DNA from: Bradyrhizobium sp. AUGA SZCCT0158
Lineage (GTDB): Bacteria; Pseudomonadota; Alphaproteobacteria; Rhizobiales; Xanthobacteraceae
DNA length: 64,000 nucleotides
Assembly: GCF_018130065.1 (NCBI RefSeq)
Contig: NZ_JAFCME010000013.1
Location: 1 to 64,000 of the forward strand
Direction of reading: 5' to 3'
The notes under the pieces were generated by a model, which was not told the DNA's origin, searched no databases, and saw only the letters and a program-made list of their open reading frames with translations. The translations under genes were made by a program, and so were the position numbers. This document shows, piece by piece, positions 8,283-16,559 of this stretch (its first letter is position 1; each line of letters begins with the position of its first letter).

Positions 8283-8328
8283 AAAGGGATCAAATGACCA
8301 CCCATTCCATCATTCCGCAGGTGCGCGC

Positions 8329-8925
8329 ATGAACGAAGTCGTGGTTTTGACCCCTGAGCGAATTTTGGAGGTGACCGAGGACGTATTGCGCCGCTACGGG
8401 CTGGCCAAGGCCACGGTGGTCGACGTTGCCCGTGCGCTGGATGTCAGCCACGGCAGCGTCTACCGCCATTTCCCCAGCAAGGCGTCGCTACGCCAGGCGG
8501 TTGCCAAACGCTGGCTCGACCGCGCCAACGCGCCGCTGCAGAAGATCGCGGAATCCTCCGGACCGGCGCCTGCCAGGCTCGAGAAGTGGCTGCGCACGAT
8601 GTTCGAGATCAAATACAAGAAGGTTTCGGAAGATCCCGAGATGTTCCAGACCTATTTGACGCTGGCACGCGAGGCCTGCGAGGCGGTGCATGCGCACCGG
8701 GAGCGCCTGATCGGCCAGGTCACGGATATCATGTCCGAAGGCGTCAAGCAGGGCGTCTTCCAGATCGCCGACGTCAAGGTGACGGCGCGTGCGCTGTTCG
8801 ACGCCACCACGCGCTACCATCATCCCGCGCATGCCGACGAATGGCGCGATCCGGAGACGCCGGCCCGCATCGACGCGCTGCTGGCTCTGCTGCTCAGGGG
8901 CCTGGAAGCGCCAAAGAAGCGCTGA
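8329..8925 (+). CDS. TetR family transcriptional regulator
   Basis: A 198-residue TetR-type repressor. The N-terminal helix-turn-helix (about 10-60) includes KATVVDVARALDVSHGSVYRHFPSKASL, and the C-terminal all-helical ligand and dimer domain (about 75-190) ends in LLALLLRGLEAPKKR. It probably binds the dyad at 8015-8036 upstream of its own transcript (inference). The following gene is a separate metallophosphoesterase 83 bases on. No classical target such as an efflux pump is adjacent, so autoregulation plus a remote target is likely. Confidence 0.88.
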   Translation: MNEVVVLTPERILEVTEDVLRRYGLAKATVVDVARALDVSHGSVYRHFPSKASLRQAVAKRWLDRANAPLQKIAESSGPAPARLEKWLRTMFEIKYKKVSEDPEMFQTYLTLAREACEAVHAHRERLIGQVTDIMSEGVKQGVFQIADVKVTARALFDATTRYHHPAHADEWRDPETPARIDALLALLLRGLEAPKKR

Positions 8926-9008
8926 TCCCGCGCGCATCGTTACCTTGTTCCGCCTTCCGCATCATTGCGGGGCGCAAGCCTCCCGTAGTTTGATATCTTT
9001 CAAACCAT

Positions 9009-9776
9009 GTGCCTGACGACGGCGCGGAGGGAGATGTGCGTCTTGCGATGTTTGCGGATATCCATGCCAACCGGCAGGCGTTCAGCGCCTGTCTTGCGGC
9101 GGCGCGCGCGCGGGGCGCCGAGCGGATCATCTGCCTCGGCGACATCGTCGGCTATGGCGCCGACCCCGAATGGGCGGTCGAGACCGTGATGGACCTCGTC
9201 CATGGCGGCGCTATCGCCGTGCGCGGCAATCACGACAACGCGATCGGCACGCCGTCCGAGACCATGAATGCCGCGGCTCAGGCCGCGATCGAGTGGACGC
9301 GCGGGCGGCTGAGCGCACCGCAGCGGCGGTTCCTCGCCGAATTGCCGCTGACGCAGCAGGAAGACGATCGCCTCTACGTGCATTCCGAAGCCAGTCATCC
9401 GGCGCGATGGCGCTACGTCGAGGGCACCTCGGAAGCCGCCCGAAGTATCGAGGCCACCGAGGCTCACGTTACCTTCTGCGGGCACATCCACCAGCCCGCG
9501 CTCTATTCGATGTCCTCGGCGGCGAAGATGACGAGCTTCGTCCCGACCTCTGATGTCCCGGTGCAACTGCTGGGGGGCCGGCGCTGGCTGGCCGTTGTCG
9601 GCTCGGTCGGGCAGCCGCGCGACGGCAATCCGGCGGCGGCGTTTGCGATGCTCGATACCGCGACGCGCGAGATCACCTATTGCCGGGTGCCCTACGACGT
9701 CGAGACTGCGGCGGACCGGATCCGCGCCAACGGCTTGCCGCGCTGGCTGGCCGATCGCCTGCTTGAGGGGCGGTGA
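9009..9776 (+). CDS. Metallophosphoesterase family protein
   Basis: A 255-residue calcineurin-like phosphoesterase with the dinuclear-metal motifs in order: FADIHANRQAF (D-x-H), CLGDIVGYGADP (GD-x-x-G), RGNHDNAI (GNHD), and a late CGHIHQPALY (GH-x-H). The start used is the GTG at 9009; an ATG at 9048 is too close to the first metal motif to be excluded only on length. It is followed after three bases by the remnant of a kinase/universal-stress gene. The pair suggests a phosphatase partnered with a Ser/Thr kinase, a partnership now broken here. Substrate unknown. Confidence 0.85.
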   Translation: MPDDGAEGDVRLAMFADIHANRQAFSACLAAARARGAERIICLGDIVGYGADPEWAVETVMDLVHGGAIAVRGNHDNAIGTPSETMNAAAQAAIEWTRGRLSAPQRRFLAELPLTQQEDDRLYVHSEASHPARWRYVEGTSEAARSIEATEAHVTFCGHIHQPALYSMSSAAKMTSFVPTSDVPVQLLGGRRWLAVVGSVGQPRDGNPAAAFAMLDTATREITYCRVPYDVETAADRIRANGLPRWLADRLLEGR

Positions 9777-9779
9777 GCA

Positions 9780-10133
9780 ATGGCGAAGCCTTCGATCGAG
9801 CCGGGCGCCGAACTCGACGGTAGGACCATCGACCGGACGCTCGACGAACAGGGCAACAACAAACACATCGACCGGCTGGTCGCGCTGCGGCACTGGGCCT
9901 CGCCATTAAAACTCGACGAGAGCCGGCTCACCGTGCATGTGCTGGAAGCGATCGATCCGGCATCCGCGATTCTGGAATTTACCGCAGTCAATCAGGTCGA
10001 CCATATCGTCATCGGCGCGCGGCAGAATTCGATGATGCGGACGTTTCTGGGCAGCGTCTCGGCCAAGGTGGCGACCGAGGCGGCCGAGCAGGAAGAAAAA
10101 AGCGGCGGCAAGCCGAAGGCGATCGAGGCTTAA
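9780..10133 (+). pseudogene. Ser/Thr kinase-universal stress protein, kinase domain deleted
   Basis: The 117-residue frame starts MAKPSIEPGAELDG, which I recognise as the N-terminus of bacterial proteins that fuse a Ser/Thr protein kinase to a universal-stress domain. It then jumps straight to the stress-domain C-terminus: LVALRHWASPLKL, VHVLEAIDPASAI, VDHIVIGARQNSMMR and FLGSVSAKVATEA. The glycine loop, catalytic HRD-type and DFG segments are all missing, and so is the first half of the stress domain. The join near residue 15-20 stays in frame. The end (EEKSGGKPKAIEA) also departs from the usual terminus. Probably a non-functional remnant, or a truncated stress-type protein. The parental architecture is recalled, not searched. 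Confidence 0.6.
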
Positions 10134-10137
10134 GGGT

Positions 10138-11028
10138 TCATCTGAAGCGCTGGACGTGATCGATCAGCGCGCGCAGTTTCGGGGCCGTGTTGCGCCGGCT
10201 TGGATAATACAAATAGAAGCCGGCGAAGCGCGGGCAATATTCTTCCAGGATAGACACGAGTTCGCCGCGCTCGATCGAGGGGCGAAAGCTCGCTTCCATG
10301 CCAAAGGTGATGCCATAGCCGGCGACGGCGAGCTTGATCATCAGCGCCATGTCGTTGGTCGTGATCTCGGGCGCGACGGCGACGCTGAACTCCTTGCCGT
10401 GCTCGGCGAATTCCCAGCGATAGGGTGCGACCCTGGGCGCGGGGCGCCAGCCGATGCAGCGATGACCTGCAAGCTCGCTTGGATGTGACGGCACTCCGAA
10501 CCGGTCGCGGTAGGCCGGGGCGCAAACCGCAAGCTGGCGCTCGTCGCCCGCGACGGACACCGCGATCATGTCCTGCTCGATCACTTCGCCGAGTCTGACG
10601 CCGGCGTCATATCCCTCGGCGACGATATCGAATTCCTCGTCGGTCACGGTGATGTCGATCTGGATTTCCGGATTGGCCTCGGCAAACGTCGCCAGGAACG
10701 GGCCTGCGAGAAAGCGCTCCGCGATCGATGAGACGGCCAGCCGCAGCTGCCCGCGCGGCAGCCCGCGCAGGTTCCCGGTGGTCTCGATGGCCGCGCGCAT
10801 CTCTGCAATCGCGGGCGCCGTCTCGGCAAAGAGGCGTTCGCCGGCCTCGGTCAGGCTGACGCTGCGCGTCGTGCGCTGCACCAGTGCAATGCCAAGCGTC
10901 TCTTCCAGCCGCCGGATGGTCTGGCTGACCGCCGAGCGCGTGACCCCCAGGCGGTCGGCCGCCGCGCGAAAACTCCGCTCCTCGGCCACGAGGGCGAAGA
11001 CGGCCAGCGCATTGAGGTCCGGTTCCAT
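10138..11028 (-). CDS. LysR family transcriptional regulator
   Basis: A 296-residue LysR-type regulator. The N-terminal winged HTH (about 1-65) reads LNALAVFALVAEERSFRAAADRL, then GVTRSAVSQTIRRLEE. The periplasmic-binding-like effector domain follows (about 90-290). It belongs to the CrgA/AaeR-like group by overall layout. It is divergent from a short-chain dehydrogenase operon at 11150, with an imperfect dyad at 11038-11060 in the gap, so control of that operon is the natural inference. Confidence 0.9.
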   Translation of the reverse strand: MEPDLNALAVFALVAEERSFRAAADRLGVTRSAVSQTIRRLEETLGIALVQRTTRSVSLTEAGERLFAETAPAIAEMRAAIETTGNLRGLPRGQLRLAVSSIAERFLAGPFLATFAEANPEIQIDITVTDEEFDIVAEGYDAGVRLGEVIEQDMIAVSVAGDERQLAVCAPAYRDRFGVPSHPSELAGHRCIGWRPAPRVAPYRWEFAEHGKEFSVAVAPEITTNDMALMIKLAVAGYGITFGMEASFRPSIERGELVSILEEYCPRFAGFYLYYPSRRNTAPKLRALIDHVQRFR

Positions 11029-11037
11029 TGGTTAGAT

Positions 11038-11060
11038 TTTCTTTCCATATTGGGAAGAAA
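11038..11060. promoter_or_regulatory. Probable LysR binding dyad
   Basis: Arms TTTCTTTCC and GGGAAGAAA (one mismatch) around a five-base centre, lying 10 bases from the LysR start codon and about 90 bases upstream of the divergent SDR gene. Position and symmetry fit a LysR regulatory binding site; no binding evidence is available. Confidence 0.5.
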
Positions 11061-11149
11061 TGGTCGCCTTCCGGCGACAATGGGCCAGATCTAACTTGCT
11101 GGCAACCGCTCAAAGGCGGTTCGCAAACCAGCCAGGAAAGAGACCAGAT

Positions 11150-11875
11150 ATGTCGCTCAACAAAGTCATCCTCGTCACGGGCGCTTCGAGCGGCATCGGC
11201 GCCGCCATCGCCCGGGAACTCGGCGCCGCCGGCGCCAAGGTCATGCTCGGTGCGCGCCGCCTCGACCGGCTGGACGCGCTCGCGGATGAAATCAGGGCCA
11301 GCGGAGGAGAGGCGATGCCGCGCCGCGTCGACGTCACCGACCGCGCCGACGTCGCGGCGTTTGCGGAAGGCGCGCGGCAGGCCTGGGGCCGCGTCGACGT
11401 CATCGTCAACAATGCCGGCGTGATGCCGCTTTCGTTGATGGCCTCGATGAAGGTCGATGAGTGGGACCGCATGGTCGACGTCAACATCAAGGGCGTGCTG
11501 CACGGCATTGCCGCGGTGCTGCCGGAGATGACGGCCCGCGGCTCCGGCCATGTCGTCAACATCGCTTCGATCGGCGCGCTTTCGGTTGTCCCAACCGCTG
11601 CAGTCTATTGCGCGACCAAATATGCGGTGCGCGCGATCTCGGATGGATTGCGGCAGGAACACGACAACATTCGCATCACCTGCATCCATCCCGGTGTGGT
11701 CGAGAGCGAGCTTGCCGACACAATCACCGATCAGATAGCGGCGGAAGCGATGAAGACCTACCGCGCCATTGCGCTGCAACCCGATGCGATCGCTCGCGCC
11801 GTCCGCTTCGCCATCGAACAGCCCGACGACGTCGACGTGAACGAGATCGTCATCCGGCCGACAGCCTGCAAATAA
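11150..11875 (+). CDS. Short-chain dehydrogenase/reductase (SDR)
   Basis: A 241-residue classical SDR oxidoreductase. The NAD(P)-binding motif TGASSGIG is at residues 10-17, followed by NNAGV, the catalytic serine in NIASIGALS, and the YCATK Tyr-Lys pair. The ATG at 11150 has AGGAAAGAGA upstream; the longer frame is not used. It heads an apparent three-gene operon (SDR, carboxymuconolactone-decarboxylase-like protein, Atu4866-like protein; gaps of 10 and 12 bases) facing a LysR regulator. Substrate unknown. Confidence 0.9.
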   Translation: MSLNKVILVTGASSGIGAAIARELGAAGAKVMLGARRLDRLDALADEIRASGGEAMPRRVDVTDRADVAAFAEGARQAWGRVDVIVNNAGVMPLSLMASMKVDEWDRMVDVNIKGVLHGIAAVLPEMTARGSGHVVNIASIGALSVVPTAAVYCATKYAVRAISDGLRQEHDNIRITCIHPGVVESELADTITDQIAAEAMKTYRAIALQPDAIARAVRFAIEQPDDVDVNEIVIRPTACK

Positions 11876-11885
11876 GGAGGCAGAA

Positions 11886-12362
11886 ATGGGTTTTCGTTTT
11901 CACCGTTCGTACAGAGCAATCGCTGTAGCGGTTATGCTCGGTGGGATTCCGGCGGCGGCCAACTCGCAGACAACCGAAGAGCGCCTGCAACGCGGGGACG
12001 CTGTCGTGCGAAGCCTCAACAACGGGCAGCCGCAGCCCACCCTGGAGCGCATGCGGCTCGAGTTTCCATTCCTGGCCGAAGCCACCCAGGGCTATGCGCT
12101 GGGCGATGTCTGGTCCCGACCGGGCCTCGACAACCGAACGCGCCAGCTTGCCGCCGTCGCCGCATTTGCGGCAATCGGAGAGGTGGTCTTCATGAAGGTC
12201 CATGCCGGCTATGCGCTCAATGTCGGCGTATCCGAGGATGAGTTGAAGGAAGTCATCTACATGGTGACAGTTCCGGCTGGCTTCCCTCGGGCAATTTCGG
12301 CGTCGCAAGCGCTGTCCGAGCTGTTCGCCGCGCGTCGTGCAACGCCAGGCAGGCAACCCTGA
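11886..12362 (+). CDS. Exported carboxymuconolactone decarboxylase family protein
   Basis: A 158-residue protein with an N-terminal signal peptide (basic MGFRFHRSYR, hydrophobic core, cleavage near AAANSQ). It then carries a CMD/AhpD-like helical domain: YALGDVWSRPGLDNRTRQLAAVAA, HAGYALNVGVSEDELKEVI. The AhpD-type CxxC thiol pair is absent, so a peroxidase role is unlikely. A strong AAGGAGG lies before the start. It is the second gene of the LysR-linked operon. A periplasmic location for this fold is less usual; exact reaction unknown. Confidence 0.8.
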   Translation: MGFRFHRSYRAIAVAVMLGGIPAAANSQTTEERLQRGDAVVRSLNNGQPQPTLERMRLEFPFLAEATQGYALGDVWSRPGLDNRTRQLAAVAAFAAIGEVVFMKVHAGYALNVGVSEDELKEVIYMVTVPAGFPRAISASQALSELFAARRATPGRQP

Positions 12363-12374
12363 GGAGGCCAGCCC

Positions 12375-12728
12375 ATGAAGCATCCATTGATATTTGCGGC
12401 TGTCACGCTTCTCGCGGGCGCGGCTGCCTTGCCCGTAAAGAAAGGTCTCGCTCAGATGAACTCCGATCGGAAATCTGCCGCCCAGCCGGCACAAAACCAT
12501 TCCTACGCCGGCATGTGGGTCACGGCCGACGGCACCATCCGCCACAACCTGCTCCCGAACGGCCGCTACGACGAAGCGCGCGGCAATCGCGAGAGCGCCT
12601 ACCAGGGACGCTATGAGATCCGCGGCAATCACATCGACTATTGGGATGACACCGGTTTCACCGCCGATGGCGACTTCATCGACGGCGTGCTGTATCACGG
12701 CGGCATGATCTTGCGTCGGAAGGAATAG
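12375..12728 (+). CDS. Atu4866-like secreted small protein
   Basis: A 117-residue protein with a signal peptide (MKHPLIFAAVTLLAGAAAL, cleavage near GLAQ). Its C-terminal domain of about 80 residues resembles the Atu4866 family of small beta-barrel proteins: YAGMWVTADGTIRHNLLPNG, GRYDEARGN, YWDDTGFTADGDF, LYHGGMILRR. The family function is unknown. GAGGAGG precedes the start. It is the last gene of the SDR-CMD operon and convergent with the next ORF, 28 bases away. Confidence 0.75.
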   Translation: MKHPLIFAAVTLLAGAAALPVKKGLAQMNSDRKSAAQPAQNHSYAGMWVTADGTIRHNLLPNGRYDEARGNRESAYQGRYEIRGNHIDYWDDTGFTADGDFIDGVLYHGGMILRRKE

Positions 12729-12756
12729 CCGCGCCCGACGCACAAGCAGCCTTGCG

Positions 12757-12933
12757 TCAGGCGGCGCGAACCTGATCGATCGGGCGCTTCGCGTCACGTG
12801 GCGGCTTGGTGTCGCGATCCTGCCAGACGTCGAAGAACTGGATGATTTCGCGGCAGGGTTCGCAACGGAACATGTTGCGCGACGACGCCGACTTCGACAT
12901 CTCATTCAGACAGTTCGGGCAAAGCGGATTCAT
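12757..12933 (-). CDS. Small zinc-ribbon-like protein
   Basis: A 58-residue protein starting MNPLCPNCLNEM with two CxxC knuckles (CPNC and CEPC, about 17 residues apart), the spacing of a small zinc ribbon. The C-terminal tail is charged. The ATG at 12933 is chosen because the longer frame adds only noise. It may bind zinc and nucleic acid or protein. No known family name. Confidence 0.6.
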   Translation of the reverse strand: MNPLCPNCLNEMSKSASSRNMFRCEPCREIIQFFDVWQDRDTKPPRDAKRPIDQVRAA

Positions 12934-13225
12934 AGCGGTCTCGAAATTCTGATGCTGTAATATTCGGCGGCAGCGACAGTTCCCACGCACGGCGCAATAA
13001 AATGCGAACAGGCCGGCTTCAATTTGGGGAACGGTGTTTAGCGGCGATCCTGTAACCGCGTCCGGCTTTCCAATTCGTAAAGATCGGACCGGGAACCGCT
13101 ATCGAGCCGGTTCATCGTCGGCCGGCGCCACTCGTATCGGCTGAAGAAGAATTCGAGATCAGGACGAACACACCGCGCGAGGCGCTTGCGCCTCATCGAT
13201 CGCCTCGCGACCGCTTTCCATCAAC
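12934..13225. other. Gene-less spacer
   Basis: About 290 bases with no supported gene. A short GC-rich dyad (GCGAGGCG and CGCCTCGC, around 13175-13210) just beyond the end of the 13226 ORF could form a hairpin. Nothing else is evident. Confidence 0.4.
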
Positions 13226-13357
13226 TCACTTGCGGGCGCGAGCGCGAGCGTATGCTCTCTTCCTGGTTCCTGGTTCCGCCGCCAGCAGGCAAACGGTGAC
13301 GGCTGCATTGAACGCAAGCCACAGCGCCACACCAGTCCAGACCCATGTCATCGTCAT
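13226..13357 (-). CDS. Small single-pass membrane protein
   Basis: A 43-residue frame starting MTMTWVWTGVALWLAFNAAV, with one hydrophobic helix of about 20 residues followed by a basic tail (TRKRAYARARARK). This gives an inside-positive topology with the C-terminus in the cytosol. The open frame extends to 13471, but the upstream part is Arg-rich noise. The product type is common near bradyrhizobial genes; function unknown. Confidence 0.5.
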   Translation of the reverse strand: MTMTWVWTGVALWLAFNAAVTVCLLAAEPGTRKRAYARARARK

Positions 13358-13554
13358 CGTGCCGCACTCCCAAAAATCCGGGAAGCGCGTTGTGCTCGAT
13401 TTGCCGTTCTCCGTGAAGACCGGACTTCTACGGTAGGTCGCACGAAGTCTGTGCATGCGGCGGCGCAACATGAATTGTTGCAGATGCGGTGCTTACCTGC
13501 GTGGCGGCATCATTCGCGGGCCTCGGATTGTCGACGTCAGTCTACGCGCCTGAT

Positions 13555-14010
13555 TCACTCGAGTGTCTGCACAGGCGGCGGTGTCGTTGCCACAGGCGCT
13601 GGTGCCGTTGCCGCAGGCGCCGATGTCGTTGCCGCAGGTGGCGATGGCCTGCTTGGCGTCGCAGGACTTACATCGTTCCTGGTCGTCGCGACACGCGCGT
13701 CTTTTTCGACGCGAGCGGCGGCCGGTCTGGTTCCAGCGCTACCGACAGCTTCCGCTCTCGCGCCACGCACGCGCTCTTTCGAGGCCTGCCGGCGCTGTCG
13801 CGGCGGGCCTGACCTTTCAATTCCCCAAGACCGCGCGATCGCGGGCCCGGCGGAATAGCCGATGAAGGCCCCGGCCACGGCGCCGATCGGTCCCAGCACC
13901 ACCGCGCCCGATACCGCACCCAGTGCGGCGTCACTGGCCCGGTGCTGCGCAAAGGCTACGGACGGCGCAAGCATCAGGATGATGGCAGCTGCGGTGAGGG
14001 CTTTGGTCAT
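13555..14010 (-). CDS. Secreted glycine-zipper protein with Pro/Ala-rich tail
   Basis: A 151-residue protein with a signal peptide (MTKALTAAAIILMLAPSVAFAQ), then a glycine-zipper-like hydrophobic stretch at about 30-55 (GAVSGAVVLGPIGAVAGAFI) and a low-complexity Pro/Ala/Thr-rich tail from about 110 onward. Glycine-zipper segments of this kind insert into or span membranes, so an envelope role is plausible. The upstream region on the other side of its start contains a 21-bp tandem repeat (14057-14098). No catalytic motif. Confidence 0.65.
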   Translation of the reverse strand: MTKALTAAAIILMLAPSVAFAQHRASDAALGAVSGAVVLGPIGAVAGAFIGYSAGPAIARSWGIERSGPPRQRRQASKERVRGARAEAVGSAGTRPAAARVEKDARVATTRNDVSPATPSRPSPPAATTSAPAATAPAPVATTPPPVQTLE

Positions 14011-14056
14011 GGCGTGGTTCCGTCGAATATCAGGGTTCGACGGTGTTACGGCTTTA

Positions 14057-14098
14057 TGGCCAGACCATGAAGCTTCGTGGCCAGACGATGAAGCTTAA
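14057..14098 (+). repeat. 21-bp tandem repeat
   Basis: Two adjacent copies of a 21-bp unit (core TGGCCAGACNATGAAGCTT), followed by a degenerate third copy to about 14117. It lies 45-110 bases upstream of the glycine-zipper gene (minus strand). It may be a regulatory array or simple slippage. Confidence 0.8.
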
Positions 14099-14159
14099 AG
14101 GTCAAGACGATGACACCTCGGGTTCCATCAGCCGCGAGCGGAACCCTGACGGAAACTCG

Positions 14160-14717
14160 CTAGTCGCGCTGCGTAGTCCCGGCGCGCGCGCGCTCGAGGA
14201 TATCGCGCACCGCCGCGGGATTTCGAATGCAACGAAACCCGAAGCGGCCGGTGTAGTCGGTATCGGGCGACCGGGTCGAAATACCTGATGCGAAATTCAG
14301 GTGGCCTGCGCCGCGGCCAATGTCGAGGATTTCGAACGTCGCGTCCATGTCCTCGAACGAAGTGCCCCTGACGGTCGGTTTGCCCCAGGCCGTGCGCAAA
14401 ATCAGCGCGCGGCGATTGGTGATCACGCATAGCGTCTGCGAATCGTACAGCAGCATCACCAAGGGTGCTGCGATCATCATGGCGCCGAACAGCAGAAGAA
14501 ACATCGCTGCCTGATCGATCCAGCCTCTGGAGATCGCAATCGCGGTGAGAGCCAGCCAGGGAAATCCGATCCACCACAGAAACCGCCACATCAGCATGTT
14601 GGCGACAGCGTCGGGCTGTTCCTGCCAGAGCACGCGCTCGCCGTGCTGCAGCGCCTCGGCCAGCAGCCGCCGCAGCTTCGCGGAAAACAGCGTCGATCGA
14701 ATTTCATCCAAGCTCAT
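14160..14717 (-). CDS. Membrane protein with bacterial PH-like domain
   Basis: A 185-residue protein. A cytosolic N-terminal segment contains the LLAEALQHGERVLWQEQPD motif often seen at the start of bacterial PH-domain membrane proteins. Two transmembrane helices follow (about 45-90), then a PH-like domain (VITNRRALILRTAW to about 170). Start at the ATG at 14717. It shares its architecture with the gene at 15298 (GERVLWSGLP, two TM helices, VTNQRVIVRSG), so the two are probably distant paralogs. Function unknown. Confidence 0.7.
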   Translation of the reverse strand: MSLDEIRSTLFSAKLRRLLAEALQHGERVLWQEQPDAVANMLMWRFLWWIGFPWLALTAIAISRGWIDQAAMFLLLFGAMMIAAPLVMLLYDSQTLCVITNRRALILRTAWGKPTVRGTSFEDMDATFEILDIGRGAGHLNFASGISTRSPDTDYTGRFGFRCIRNPAAVRDILERARAGTTQRD

Positions 14718-14834
14718 GTCTGTTGGTCGCTTGCGGTGCAGGAATGGTTCGGATCGCAACGTTGGATGGCGCGGTTGTTGGGGATGGCGTAATATGCCGC
14801 GTGGGGCTTCTGCTACCGGTGAAGGAGGATTTCC

Positions 14835-15128
14835 ATGTATGCCGCCATTCGTCAGGGCAAGGCTAAGACCGGCATGGCCGAAGAACTGGCACGCAGGATC
14901 AAGGAAGGTGCGATTCCGATCATCAGCGATGTCGAAGGTTTCATGGCCTACTACGTGGTCTATGCGCCCGACGACACCGTGACCGCGATCAGCATCTTCA
15001 ACAATTACGCAGGCGCCGAGGAGTCGAACCGGCGCGGGATCGCCTGGATCGAGCAGAACCTGACGCCGTTGCTCACGGGACCGGCGACGGCGGTTGCCGG
15101 CCCGGTGATTGTTCATACGCTGGCTTGA
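14835..15128 (+). CDS. ABM-like (antibiotic biosynthesis monooxygenase fold) protein
   Basis: A 97-residue protein with a very strong ribosome-binding site (GAAGGAGGATTTCC). Segments MYAAIRQGKAKTGMAEEL, GFMAYYVVYAPDDTVTAISIF and EESNRRGIAWIEQNL fit the dimeric alpha/beta-barrel (ABM) fold used by small monooxygenases and uncharacterised stress proteins. No cofactor motif is visible. It lies divergently from the PH-domain gene at 14717 (117 bases). Confidence 0.65.
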   Translation: MYAAIRQGKAKTGMAEELARRIKEGAIPIISDVEGFMAYYVVYAPDDTVTAISIFNNYAGAEESNRRGIAWIEQNLTPLLTGPATAVAGPVIVHTLA

Positions 15129-15297
15129 GGATTGGCCGCTTTCAAGGACGAGAACGCTCCAGGGCGTGTTCAAAAACCGCGCCTTCATCGGGCTTGCATC
15201 AACCCGGCCGCGTCCGGTCGCCGTTTCAGCGCGATCGGCTGGAATATTGCTTTGCCATTTGGCATGATCCGGCATTCGTTCAATCTCAAGTGGTCCA

Positions 15298-15852
15298 ATG
15301 AAAATTCCGACTGAGGCTATCAAGAAAGAGCTTGCGCCGGGGGAACGTGTGCTGTGGAGCGGATTACCCGTGCGGGGCCTGCGCTTTGAAAGCGCGGACC
15401 TCTCAAAGTCGGGGTTCGGGCTGATCTTTTTCAGCTTTTCCGTCTTCTGGGTTCATGGAGCCTGGAGCCAATCGTCCGCCTCCAGTTCGGCGCAGAATAC
15501 GCTCTTCCCCTTATTCGGTGTCCCGTTCGTGCTGGTCGGATTTTATTTGCTCGTCGGACATTTCTTCTGGAGCGCGCTTTGCCGGAAACATACCGAATAC
15601 GCGGTCACGAACCAGCGCGTGATCGTGCGTTCCGGCATCTTCAGCACGACGACCAAATCGATTGAGTATCGCAAGATCCCGACGCTCACCTTGACGGAAA
15701 AATCGGACGCGAGCGGGACGATCCAGTTTGGTGAAACCAAAGCCGACCATTCCGGGGACGGGGTGAGCTACACGGCGACCAAAATGGAGGCCGTGCCCGA
15801 TGTGCGAGTGGTGTACGACATCATCCGCAAGGCGTCGTCGACGCCGGCCTGA
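15298..15852 (+). CDS. Membrane protein with PH-like domain
   Basis: A 184-residue protein. N-terminal KKELAPGERVLWSGLP is followed by two hydrophobic helices (about 40-58 and 72-95) and a PH-like domain beginning TEYAVTNQRVIVRSGIFS. The same layout is found in the 14160 gene. It ends five bases from the convergent rpe gene. Function unknown; such proteins are small envelope-associated factors. Confidence 0.7.
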   Translation: MKIPTEAIKKELAPGERVLWSGLPVRGLRFESADLSKSGFGLIFFSFSVFWVHGAWSQSSASSSAQNTLFPLFGVPFVLVGFYLLVGHFFWSALCRKHTEYAVTNQRVIVRSGIFSTTTKSIEYRKIPTLTLTEKSDASGTIQFGETKADHSGDGVSYTATKMEAVPDVRVVYDIIRKASSTPA

Positions 15853-15857
15853 CAAAT

Positions 15858-16559
15858 TTACACGGCTTCGCCGCGCGCCAATGCTGCCGCATTGCGGATC
15901 GCTGATATGTTGGTCTTGTAGGCCTCCACGGTGCCGCCCTTGAACACCGCGGAGCCCGCCACCAGCGCGTTGGCGCCGGCGGCGGCGAGTTCGCCCGCGA
16001 CGTCGGGGCCGACGCCGCCGTCTACCTCGATATCGATCGGACGGCCCGCGGTCATCGCCCTGATGTCGCGCACCTTGCCGAGCGCCGAGCGGATGAAGGC
16101 CTGGCCGCCGAAGCCGGGATTGACCGACATCACGAGCACGAGGTCGATCAGGTCGATCCCGTATTCGAGTGCGCTTACCGGCGTGCCCGGATTGAGCGAG
16201 ACGCCGGCCTTCTTGCCGAGCGCGCGGATCGCCTGCAGCGAGCGATGCAGATGCGGACCGGCTTCGGCGTGGACGGTGATCTGGTCGCAGCCGGCCTTGG
16301 CGAAGGCTTCGAGATAGGGATCGCACGGTGCGATCATCAAATGCGCGTCGAAGATTTTCTTGGTATGCGGGCGCATCGCCTTGATGACGTCGGGGCCGTA
16401 GGAAATGTTCGGCACGAAGTGCCCGTCCATCACGTCGAGATGGATCCAGTCGGCGCCAGCGGTGTCCACCGCGCGGACTTCCTCGCCCAGCTTGGAGAAA
16501 TCCGAAGCGAGGATCGACGGGGCAATGATGAGCGGACGCGACGCAAATTGCTGGGACAT
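15858..16559 (-). CDS. rpe: Ribulose-phosphate 3-epimerase
   Basis: TIM-barrel enzyme interconverting D-ribulose 5-phosphate and D-xylulose 5-phosphate in the pentose phosphate and Calvin cycles. 233 residues, starting MSQQFASRPLIIAPSILASD. Motifs: HLDVMDGHFVPN (metal and catalytic Asp), HAEAG, VNPGFGGQAF, and DGGVGPD with the phosphate-binding end. The start is the ATG at 16559; the longer frame is not conserved. It is divergent from the EF-hand gene. Confidence 0.95.
   Translation of the reverse strand: MSQQFASRPLIIAPSILASDFSKLGEEVRAVDTAGADWIHLDVMDGHFVPNISYGPDVIKAMRPHTKKIFDAHLMIAPCDPYLEAFAKAGCDQITVHAEAGPHLHRSLQAIRALGKKAGVSLNPGTPVSALEYGIDLIDLVLVMSVNPGFGGQAFIRSALGKVRDIRAMTAGRPIDIEVDGGVGPDVAGELAAAGANALVAGSAVFKGGTVEAYKTNISAIRNAAALARGEAV

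Noticed and set aside
12737..12758. Possible bidirectional terminator between the Atu4866-like gene and the zinc-ribbon ORF
   Set aside because: The stem (GACG...CAAG with CTTGCGTC) has a two-base bulge and no T run on either side; too weak to list.
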